Of a stretch of DNA of 10,710 nt, positions 1 through 5,071 are shown piece after piece. The notes below the pieces were generated by a model. That model searched no databases, was not told the origin of the DNA, and saw only the letters and a list, made by a program, of their open reading frames with translations. A program made the position numbers and the translations under genes. Each line of letters starts with the position of its first letter. The first letter of the stretch is position 1. This DNA comes from Prevotella sp. (GTDB taxonomy: Bacteria > Bacteroidota > Bacteroidia > Bacteroidales > Bacteroidaceae): NCBI GenBank assembly GCA_021204735.1, contig JAJPYV010000356.1, forward strand, positions 1-10,710, read 5' to 3'.

Positions 1-21
1 CATATAATACATTAATATAAA

Positions 22-55
22 AAGGCAGTATGGAAATCACTATCTATACTGCCTT
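22..55 (-). terminator. Hairpin terminator downstream of mdh
   Basis: A perfect 10-bp inverted repeat (AAGGCAGTAT at 22-31, ATACTGCCTT at 46-55) encloses a 14-nt loop. It lies about 40 nt past the mdh stop codon. Read on the minus strand, it is followed by TTTATATTAATG, which is U-rich but not a clean U run. On the plus strand no T tract follows, so it most likely ends the mdh transcript. Confidence 0.7.
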
Positions 56-94
56 GTAATTAGCCAACCTGTTATCAGTCAGGTATTACTTTCA

Positions 95-1087
95 TTAAAG
101 ATTTTGGTTTATCTCTTTCCACTTGGCAATCTCAGGAACGATGTTAAGAGTAACTAATTCATCGCGCATCTTGCAAAGGTGTTCATAACTTGCATCAAGT
201 TTTGCATTTTCCTCAGCAGTGCCCTCAGGAACAACGTATGAAGCACCATTGGTATCAAGGGTTGTCTTCATAGCCATCATGATATGGTCGTATTTGTCAG
301 TCTTTACGTATGTTCCAACAGGGAAACGGAACGGTTCACCGCCCATGACGGCACGTATCATTTCAACAGAGAGGTAAGCAGGACTTTGGAAAGAAGATCG
401 TCCGCGCAGTTGTATGATTTTAGCACCACCTTGTGTTACATCCTTCTTCATCTGTTCCCATTCTTCATTAGTAAACTCAGGAGTGCCGATAATGTCAGTA
501 AGTTTTTTCCCTGCTATTGTTACGTGAGAACCGAAAACAGCCATTTGTTCACCGTGACCACCGTAAGTAGCACAACCCTCAATTTCATTCTGCATTACAT
601 TGAACTTCTTAGCGAGAGCACTTTGCAGACGGGTAGTGTCAAGACCGGCAAGTGTTGTAACTTGAGAAGGTTTAAGACCAGAATACAAGAGAGTAACTAA
701 ACCTGTAAGGTCAGCAGGGTTGAAAATAATTACAACATGTTTAACATCAGGACAATATTCCTTGATATTCTTGCCGAGACCTTCTGCAATTTCGCAGTTT
801 CCTTTCAGCAAATCCTCACGAGTCATGCCAGCCTTGCGTGGTGCGCCACCAGAAGAAATTATGTACTTAGTGTCCGTAAAAGCCTCCTTTGCGTCAGTAG
901 TAGCCGTGATAGTAACGTCATCAAATCCGCTTTGTCTCATTTCCTCAGCAACGCCTTCAGCCGAGAATACATCATACAAGCAGATATTGCTAGTCAAACG
1001 CATCATGAGAGCAGTCTGAACCATGTTAGAGCCAATCATTCCGGCAGCGCCGACGATTGTCAGTTTCTCGTTAGTTAAGAATTTCAT
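95..1087 (-). CDS. mdh: Malate dehydrogenase
   Basis: This 330-residue cytosolic enzyme interconverts malate and oxaloacetate with NAD(H). In anaerobic Bacteroidales it typically serves the reductive branch towards fumarate and succinate. Seen in the sequence: a Rossmann loop GAAGMIGS (residues 13-20); Asp39 at the end of the second strand, which favours NAD over NADP; a substrate loop with Arg84 and Arg90 in GGAPRKAGMTR; Asn123 in FNPAD; and the Asp150/Arg153 plus His178 (GGHGE) catalytic set. Arg84, where lactate dehydrogenases carry Gln, argues for malate specificity. The length is usual for the family. The ATG at 1087 directly precedes the conserved N-terminal strand, so the start is secure. 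The gene stands alone, divergent from the aminopeptidase gene, with a hairpin terminator after it. Nothing looks truncated. Confidence 0.97.
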   Translation of the reverse strand: MKFLTNEKLTIVGAAGMIGSNMVQTALMMRLTSNICLYDVFSAEGVAEEMRQSGFDDVTITATTDAKEAFTDTKYIISSGGAPRKAGMTREDLLKGNCEIAEGLGKNIKEYCPDVKHVVIIFNPADLTGLVTLLYSGLKPSQVTTLAGLDTTRLQSALAKKFNVMQNEIEGCATYGGHGEQMAVFGSHVTIAGKKLTDIIGTPEFTNEEWEQMKKDVTQGGAKIIQLRGRSSFQSPAYLSVEMIRAVMGGEPFRFPVGTYVKTDKYDHIMMAMKTTLDTNGASYVVPEGTAEENAKLDASYEHLCKMRDELVTLNIVPEIAKWKEINQNL

Positions 1088-1118
1088 AATACCTATTTTT
1101 TTAATTTATCAAGACATT

Positions 1119-1151
1119 CAAAATTATCTATCACATTTAGGAGTAAACAAC
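1119..1151 (-). promoter_or_regulatory. Candidate proximal mdh promoter
   Basis: On the minus strand, TAATTTTG (1119-1126) matches the Bacteroidetes -7 box TAnnTTTG. It is preceded, with a 21-nt spacer, by GTTG (1148-1151), which matches the -33 TTTG in three of four bases. It would give a leader of about 25 nt. The match is plausible but the -33 is imperfect, and a second -7-like box lies further upstream. Confidence 0.35.
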
Positions 1152-1206
1152 AAGAAATCAGCAAACATGAACACCTTGCCAAACTGTCATGCCCTTAAAT
1201 GCCATG

Positions 1207-1214
1207 CAAAGGTA
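1207..1214 (-). promoter_or_regulatory. Candidate distal mdh -7 box
   Basis: The minus-strand reading TACCTTTG, followed by C, is a very typical Bacteroidetes -7 element. No TTTG occurs at the expected 19-22 nt upstream, where the sequence is A/T only. If used, it would give an mdh leader of roughly 110 nt. The intergenic stretch 1088-1310 otherwise shows only this element, the proximal candidate and the divergent aminopeptidase promoter. Confidence 0.35.
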
Positions 1215-1253
1215 CGAAAAAAGACTGAGAAAAAATATATAATCTGAATTTGA

Positions 1254-1285
1254 TTTGTTATTAAATACAAAAACGATTATCTTTG
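1254..1285 (+). promoter_or_regulatory. Promoter of the aminopeptidase P gene
   Basis: TTTG at 1254-1257, a 20-nt spacer and TATCTTTG at 1278-1285 match both Bacteroidetes promoter boxes fully and at consensus spacing. Transcription would begin around 1291-1293, giving a leader of about 20 nt that is AT-rich and lacks a Shine-Dalgarno sequence. Confidence 0.75.
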
Positions 1286-1310
1286 TAAAGTACATTTTAC
1301 AATTTCAATA

Positions 1311-3095
1311 ATGAAGAAAGATATAGAACAAAGACTTGCAGCTCTTCGAGATGTGATGAGGCGCGAGAGTATTGACGCATTCATATTTTCGAGTACCGAT
1401 CCTCATAACGGAGAATACATCCCTGCTCATTGGGAGGGTCGTAAGTGGATTTCTGGTTTCGACGGTTCTGCAGGTACGGCAGTGGTAACGATGAACAATG
1501 CAGCTCTTTGGACCGACTCGCGCTATTTCATTGCTGCGGAAAAACAGTTGGAAGATACTGAATACAAGCTCATGAAAGATGGCATCGAAGGCACACCCAG
1601 CATAATAGACTGGTTGGGTATGAAACTGTCGATAGTACAAAGTCCTGTTGTAGGAGTAGACGGCATGGTTAATTCGGCAGCTTTTGTTGAGACACTGATA
1701 GCAGGCCTACGTGCTAATGGTGGAATAACGGTGAGGACGAATTACGACCCACTTGCTGTTATATGGGAAGATAGACCAGCAATCCCTATTGATGAGATTG
1801 TTGTTCATCCATTGAGATATGCAGGTGAGGATTGCAAGTCGAAAATAAGTAACATTCGTGCATATCTGCGTGACATGCACGCTGAAGGTATTCTGATTTC
1901 CACGCTTGATGATGTAGCTTGGATATTGAATCTCCGTGGTTCTGATGTGCATTGCAACCCTGTGTTCATATCCTATCTGATTATTACTCATAAGGCGGTA
2001 ACACTATTTGTTGATAGTCGTAAATTGACTTCTGATGTAAAATTATATCTTCATGAGGAAGGCATTAAAGTGGAGAACTATACTGATATAAGTAAAGCAC
2101 TTGTGAAATACAAAGAATATAACATTTTACTTGACAAGAACGAGATAAACTACACATTATATAATAAGGTGTCATGTCAGAAAGTTAACTTGCCATCTCC
2201 AGTGCCTTATCTGAAAGCGCATAAGAACGCTACTGAGATAGAAGGATTTCATAAGGCAATGCTCCGTGATGGAGTAGCAATGGTCAAGTTCTTACGTTGG
2301 TTGAAGCTATCCGTAGAAGCAGGTGGACAGACAGAGATATCCGTAAGCAACAAACTTACATCCCTACGAGCTGAACAAGACTTGTTCATGGGTGTTTCAT
2401 TCGATACGATAGTTGCATACCAGGAGCATGGTGCTATAGTTCATTATGAGCCTACACAGGATACAGACGTGCAGTTGCAGCCCAAAGGTCTGTTGCTTAT
2501 AGACTCTGGAGCACAGTATTTGGACGGCACAACAGACATAACACGAACCATAGCTCTTGGAGAAGTTACGGAAGAACAAAGGAAGGTGTACACTCTTGTG
2601 TTGAAAGGACATATCCAACTAAGTATGCTGAAGTTTCCACGAGGGGCAAGTGGAACACAGATAGACGCAATAGCACGCAAGGATATGTGGAATGAAGGCT
2701 ACAATTTCCTCCACGGGACAGGGCATGGAGTAGGATCATATCTTAATGTACACGAAGGTCCGCACCAGATACGTATGGAGTATAAGCCCGCACCACTTGT
2801 GGAAGGCATGACAGTTACCGATGAACCAGGATTGTATTTGGCAGGTAGGTTTGGTGTACGTATAGAGAATATGTTGCTCACAGTTCCATATAAAGAGACT
2901 GAGTTCGGAAGATTTTTAGGATTTGAACCACTCACGCTCTGTCCGATAGATCTTTATCCCGTAAATATTGCAATGTTAACCCAAGAAGAGATAGATTGGT
3001 TAAACAATTATCATAAGACAGTATATGACCGTCTTTCACCACTTCTTGATTACGAAGATAGACAATGGTTGAAGGATGCAACGAGATTGATATAG
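1311..3095 (+). CDS. pepP: Xaa-Pro aminopeptidase (M24B, long three-domain form)
   Basis: This 594-residue cytosolic metallopeptidase removes the N-terminal residue from peptides with proline in second position. It has no signal peptide. Order of domains: creatinase-type N-terminal domain (about 7-150), a second creatinase-like domain (about 160-305), the pita-bread catalytic domain (about 310-525) and a short C-terminal M24 extension (about 535-594). The dinuclear metal ligands are all visible: Asp398 and Asp409 (DSGAQYLDGTTD), His472 (HGTGHGVG), Glu505 (TDEPG) and Glu519 (VRIEN). The conserved active-site histidines His378 (AIVHYEP) and His481 (NVHEGP) are also present. Spacing agrees with the eukaryotic cytosolic XPNPEP1 type, to which this long form is related, rather than with the roughly 440-residue E. 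coli PepP. It is probably monocistronic, with its own promoter. No clear terminator lies directly behind it. The family assignment is firm; the symbol follows common usage. Confidence 0.93.
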   Translation: MKKDIEQRLAALRDVMRRESIDAFIFSSTDPHNGEYIPAHWEGRKWISGFDGSAGTAVVTMNNAALWTDSRYFIAAEKQLEDTEYKLMKDGIEGTPSIIDWLGMKLSIVQSPVVGVDGMVNSAAFVETLIAGLRANGGITVRTNYDPLAVIWEDRPAIPIDEIVVHPLRYAGEDCKSKISNIRAYLRDMHAEGILISTLDDVAWILNLRGSDVHCNPVFISYLIITHKAVTLFVDSRKLTSDVKLYLHEEGIKVENYTDISKALVKYKEYNILLDKNEINYTLYNKVSCQKVNLPSPVPYLKAHKNATEIEGFHKAMLRDGVAMVKFLRWLKLSVEAGGQTEISVSNKLTSLRAEQDLFMGVSFDTIVAYQEHGAIVHYEPTQDTDVQLQPKGLLLIDSGAQYLDGTTDITRTIALGEVTEEQRKVYTLVLKGHIQLSMLKFPRGASGTQIDAIARKDMWNEGYNFLHGTGHGVGSYLNVHEGPHQIRMEYKPAPLVEGMTVTDEPGLYLAGRFGVRIENMLLTVPYKETEFGRFLGFEPLTLCPIDLYPVNIAMLTQEEIDWLNNYHKTVYDRLSPLLDYEDRQWLKDATRLI

Positions 3096-3129
3096 TAAAA
3101 ATATTCTTAATAAAACAGAAATAAACATT

Positions 3130-3164
3130 GATTTGTCTATATATGTTTTTTGTACGTATATTTT
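3130..3164 (+). promoter_or_regulatory. Promoter of first LTxxQ-like gene (shared block, copy 1)
   Basis: GATTTGTCTAT (3130-3140), a 14-nt gap and CGTATATTTT (3155-3164) form the block. It contains a -33 TTTG (3132-3135), a 21-nt spacer and a -7-like TATATTTT (3157-3164), one base off TAnnTTTG. The same two blocks at the same spacing recur before the second gene at 3711-3745, which supports function beyond the consensus match. Confidence 0.65.
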
Positions 3165-3195
3165 ATAAGGCATGAGTAAAACTTTTAAAGTGTAT

Positions 3196-3203
3196 AATCG
3201 TCA
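3196..3203 (+). promoter_or_regulatory. Leader element AATCGTCA, copy 1
   Basis: AATCGTCA lies 31 nt past the -7 box and is separated from the ATG at 3236 by exactly 32 nt. The same octamer lies 32 nt before the ATG of the second gene (3778-3785). The leader around it is otherwise largely different and A-rich. The role is unknown; it could be a transcript 5' element or an operator. Confidence 0.45.
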
Positions 3204-3235
3204 TAAAATATGAATAATGTAAAAAATATATGATT

Positions 3236-3568
3236 ATGAAGAAGAAATTTTTCACTTTAGCCGTAGCAATTATGTTGTTCGCAGCATTAGGTATGGCGCA
3301 GGGTCCGAAAGGAGGACCAGGTAAAGGAGGACAGAAACAACAGCCTGGCATAGAGCAGATGATCCGTGAGCTCGAGTTGGACAAAAGTCAGGAGATAAAG
3401 TTCAGGGATGCGATGAAAGAGTTGGAGCCCAACAGAGGTAAGGGTGGGCCGCAAGACAAGAAAAGCAAACCAGAGGACATGAAGGAGAAGAGGAAGACTG
3501 TGGATAAGAAAGTAAAGAAGATTCTTACTAAGAAACAGTACAAGAAGTATCAGGAATTGATGCCGTAA
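3236..3568 (+). CDS. Small exported Spy/CpxP-like (LTxxQ) protein
   Basis: This 110-residue protein is predicted to reach the periplasm. The start at 3236 is chosen over the ATG two codons earlier (3230) because it aligns with the only start of the neighbouring paralogue: both begin MKKK-F-TLA. A Sec signal peptide (Lys-rich N-terminus, hydrophobic core 5-19) ends in GMA, with cleavage before Gln22; Gln at +1 is typical of Bacteroidetes signal peptidase I substrates. A Gly/Lys/Gln-rich linker (23-38) is followed by a helix IEQMIRELELDKSQ (39-52), a very basic Lys-rich stretch (about 67-95), and LTKKQYKKYQELM (97-109). That last segment contains an LTxxQ motif like that of the Spy/CpxP periplasmic chaperone group. 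It has no cysteine and no catalytic motif. It has its own promoter and terminator. The export prediction is firm; the family link is inferred from short motifs and could instead be a Bacteroidales DUF4890-type family. Confidence 0.72.
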   Translation: MKKKFFTLAVAIMLFAALGMAQGPKGGPGKGGQKQQPGIEQMIRELELDKSQEIKFRDAMKELEPNRGKGGPQDKKSKPEDMKEKRKTVDKKVKKILTKKQYKKYQELMP

Positions 3569-3614
3569 GGTTATAGTTTTTAATATCGATGAAATTTTCT
3601 AAAAGATATATGTT

Positions 3615-3649
3615 ATCCCGGAAGTCTGAAAATGACCTCTGGGATTTTT
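3615..3649 (+). terminator. Intrinsic terminator of first LTxxQ-like gene
   Basis: The arms 3615-3626 and 3634-3645 form a 12-bp stem with one G-U pair and one A-C mismatch around a 7-nt loop (TGAAAAT). A TTTTT run to 3649 follows. It resembles the terminator of the second gene (4502-4536), sharing GTCTGAAAA in the loop region and GGGATTTTTGTA at the end. Confidence 0.8.
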
Positions 3650-3710
3650 GTAAGATGGCAGTAATTAGCAATTATTAATTATTAAGCCTAAAAATAGGAA
3701 AAATAGCACA

Positions 3711-3745
3711 GATTTGTCTATTTACATTAACAATTCGTATATTTA
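3711..3745 (+). promoter_or_regulatory. Promoter of second LTxxQ-like gene (shared block, copy 2)
   Basis: GATTTGTCTAT (3711-3721), a 14-nt gap and CGTATATTT (3736-3744) repeat the arrangement found at 3130-3164. TTTG at 3713-3716, a 21-nt spacer and TATATTTA at 3738-3745 fit the Bacteroidetes -33/-7 pattern with one mismatch. The 14-nt gap itself is not conserved between copies, which points to selection on the boxes. Confidence 0.65.
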
Positions 3746-3777
3746 GAGGTATAAATGATTAAACTCTTGTAATGAAA

Positions 3778-3785
3778 AATCGTCA
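3778..3785 (+). promoter_or_regulatory. Leader element AATCGTCA, copy 2
   Basis: The same octamer as at 3196-3203, again followed by 32 nt and then the ATG (3818). Downstream, both leaders share little more than A-rich sequence. Confidence 0.45.
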
Positions 3786-3817
3786 AAGAAGTGTACAATG
3801 ACTAAAAACAAAAAATT

Positions 3818-4441
3818 ATGAAGAAAAAGATTTTCACATTAGCCGCAGCAATAATGTTATTCTCGGCTTCAGGTATGGCACAAGACCAGGACCAGAAAAA
3901 AGGAAGACCAGATCAGTCACAGCGCATAGAGCAGATGATTAGTGAACTTGGATTGGATGAGACTCAGGCAGCGCAATTCAAGGAGGTTATGGCAGAGATG
4001 ATGCCACAAGATAATGGAGAAGGAGCTCCAAGAGGACCTATGGGACCAAGAGGACCGAGGGGACCTAAGGGACCAAGGGGCGAAATGGGTGATGCTCCAC
4101 AGGGTGGTGATAACGTAGCGCCTCCATGTGCATGTGCTCAACCGAATGGTGACAATGATGCTCCACAATGTGCATGTGCCCAACCTAACGATGATAATGG
4201 TGCTCCACAGTGTGCATGTGCTCAACCTAATTCAGAGGAGATGGAGGCAAAGAAAGCAGAGATGGAAGCAAAGATGGCTGAGATGGAAGCAAAAAAGGCA
4301 GAATTTGACGAGAAGATAAAGTCAATCCTCACGGAAGAGCAATATCAGAAATTCCAGGAGATGAGGTCACAGCGTCCTCAGCGTCAGGGTCGCCCAGGTG
4401 GTCCAAGAGGTCCGAAACCACAGGAAACAACAACAGAATAA
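3818..4441 (+). CDS. Exported LTxxQ-like protein with collagen-like and CAC repeats
   Basis: This 207-residue paralogue of the preceding gene product has the same signal peptide pattern (MKKKIFTLA..., GMA before Gln22) and is predicted to be periplasmic or surface-exposed. Domains in order: Asp/Gln-rich linker (22-36); helix IEQMISELGLDETQAAQF (37-54); seven Gly-X-Y triplets (73-93), mostly GPR/GPK; three 14-residue repeats of the form (G/D)DNxAP-CACAQPN (97-138) with Cys104, 106, 118, 120, 132 and 134 as the only cysteines; three coiled-coil heptads MEAK(K/M)AE (142-162); then FDEKIKSILTEEQYQKFQEM (163-182, LTxxQ at 171-175); and a basic Arg/Pro/Gly-rich tail. The conserved outer helices resemble Spy/CpxP-type periplasmic chaperones, some relatives of which bind metals. 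The paired CxC motifs could bind metal or form disulfides, but no function is shown. It has its own promoter and a strong terminator. Confidence 0.75.
   Translation: MKKKIFTLAAAIMLFSASGMAQDQDQKKGRPDQSQRIEQMISELGLDETQAAQFKEVMAEMMPQDNGEGAPRGPMGPRGPRGPKGPRGEMGDAPQGGDNVAPPCACAQPNGDNDAPQCACAQPNDDNGAPQCACAQPNSEEMEAKKAEMEAKMAEMEAKKAEFDEKIKSILTEEQYQKFQEMRSQRPQRQGRPGGPRGPKPQETTTE
4034..4096 (+). repeat. Collagen-like Gly-X-Y coding repeat
   Basis: Nine-nucleotide periodic sequence encodes seven uninterrupted triplets (GPM, GPR, GPR, GPK, GPR, GEM, GDA; residues 73-93). Pro at X and basic residues at Y dominate. It is short for a stable collagen triple helix and may instead be a flexible basic linker. 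Confidence 0.8.
4106..4231 (+). repeat. Three tandem 42-bp repeats encoding CACAQPN units
   Basis: Units at 4106-4147, 4148-4189 and 4190-4231 each encode 14 residues ending in CACAQPN. The 11-nt core TGTGCATGTGC is identical in all three. Units 2 and 3 differ at 6 of 42 bases, four of them silent, so the copies are not a very recent duplication. Confidence 0.92.
4241..4303 (+). repeat. Three tandem 21-bp repeats encoding heptads
   Basis: Units at 4241-4261, 4262-4282 and 4283-4303 encode MEAKKAE, MEAKMAE and MEAKKAE. The pattern of Met and Ala every three to four residues with flanking Glu/Lys predicts an amphipathic, salt-bridged helix or coiled coil leading directly into the conserved C-terminal helix. 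Confidence 0.88.
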
Positions 4442-4501
4442 AAACAAACAGGAAACACCTGAGAAAATCATTTAGTTAAAAGTAGAAGCAATGAGGGTGT
4501 G

Positions 4502-4536
4502 TCCCCAAAGGTCTGAAAAGGCTTTTGGGGATTTTT
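4502..4536 (+). terminator. Strong intrinsic terminator of second LTxxQ-like gene
   Basis: The arms 4502-4511 (TCCCCAAAGG) and 4522-4531 (CTTTTGGGGA) pair over 10 bp with one G-U, around a 10-nt loop. A TTTTTGTATTTTATTT tract follows. It ends plus-strand transcription before the convergent trxA gene. The intergenic stretch 4442-4665 otherwise holds only the trxA-side hairpin; I see no gene in it. Confidence 0.88.
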
Positions 4537-4611
4537 GTATTTTATTTAACTGTTGAGCCTATGACTTAAATGGTTTGAAATGTCTAATTTGCTGGCATTT
4601 TTTCATAAAGA

Positions 4612-4643
4612 AAGTGGCGAACTGTTTTTGTGGTTCGCCACTT
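4612..4643 (-). terminator. Hairpin downstream of trxA
   Basis: A perfect 11-bp inverted repeat (AAGTGGCGAAC at 4612-4622, GTTCGCCACTT at 4633-4643) with a 10-nt loop lies 22 nt past the trxA stop. On the minus strand it is followed by CTTTATG, only weakly U-rich, much like the hairpin after mdh. It is probably the 3' end of the dnaE-trxA transcript. Confidence 0.62.
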
Positions 4644-4665
4644 ATGAGGATAGTTTCATCCTATT

Positions 4666-4980
4666 TTACAATAGGGAATCAAACTTTTCCTTAAGTTTTG
4701 CCTTTGTGGTAGCTCCGACAAATTTGTCAACTACTTCGCCATTCTTGAAGAACAGGATTGTTGGAATATTGCGGATACTAAAGTCCATTGCGATATCATC
4801 GTTTTCTTCCACATCGCATTTGCCTACTACAATCTTGCCATCATATTCTTTTGCAAGTTCTTCGATTATAGGAGCGACAGCACGACACGGTCCACACCAT
4901 GTAGCCCAAAAATCAACTACCAAAGGCAGATTACCGCTTTTCAGACTTTCAAAATTCTCATTAGTGATTGTAACTTCCAT
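4666..4980 (-). CDS. trxA: Thioredoxin
   Basis: This 104-residue cytosolic thiol-disulfide reductant of the classical thioredoxin fold accepts electrons from thioredoxin reductase and reduces client disulfides. The active site WCGPC has Cys29 and Cys32. Asp23 (VVDFWA) matches the buried Asp26 of E. coli Trx, and the cis-proline is Pro73 in IRNIPT. The length is typical, there is no signal peptide, and one extra cysteine is present (Cys55). The start follows from the first in-frame ATG just before the conserved first strand. It lies 91 nt behind dnaE on the same strand. I find no convincing promoter in that gap, so co-transcription with dnaE is likely, although a weak promoter cannot be excluded. 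A hairpin follows the gene. Confidence 0.95.
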   Translation of the reverse strand: MEVTITNENFESLKSGNLPLVVDFWATWCGPCRAVAPIIEELAKEYDGKIVVGKCDVEENDDIAMDFSIRNIPTILFFKNGEVVDKFVGATTKAKLKEKFDSLL

Positions 4981-5071
4981 TTTACTTATTATTTATAGAT
5001 TAATTAATTTCATATTAAAATTTGTGCAAACATCATGCCAAACACGGTGTAAGTCAGATAAAGGCGTTTTG

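Noticed and set aside
284..700. Plus-strand open frame of 138 codons opposite mdh
   Set aside because: It lies wholly within mdh on the other strand, whose catalytic residues are all intact.
3302..3318. GGTCC/GGACC inverted repeat inside the first LTxxQ-like gene
   Set aside because: Five base pairs in Gly/Pro codons; explained by the repetitive coding sequence, with no regulatory context.
3917..4225. Antisense open frame of 102 codons across the CAC repeats
   Set aside because: It is a by-product of the repeat's base composition; the plus-strand frame has a signal peptide, paralogue, promoter and terminator.
4981..5071. Possible trxA promoter in the dnaE-trxA gap
   Set aside because: TTTG occurs on the minus strand, but no TAnnTTTG box stands at the right distance; co-transcription with dnaE is simpler.
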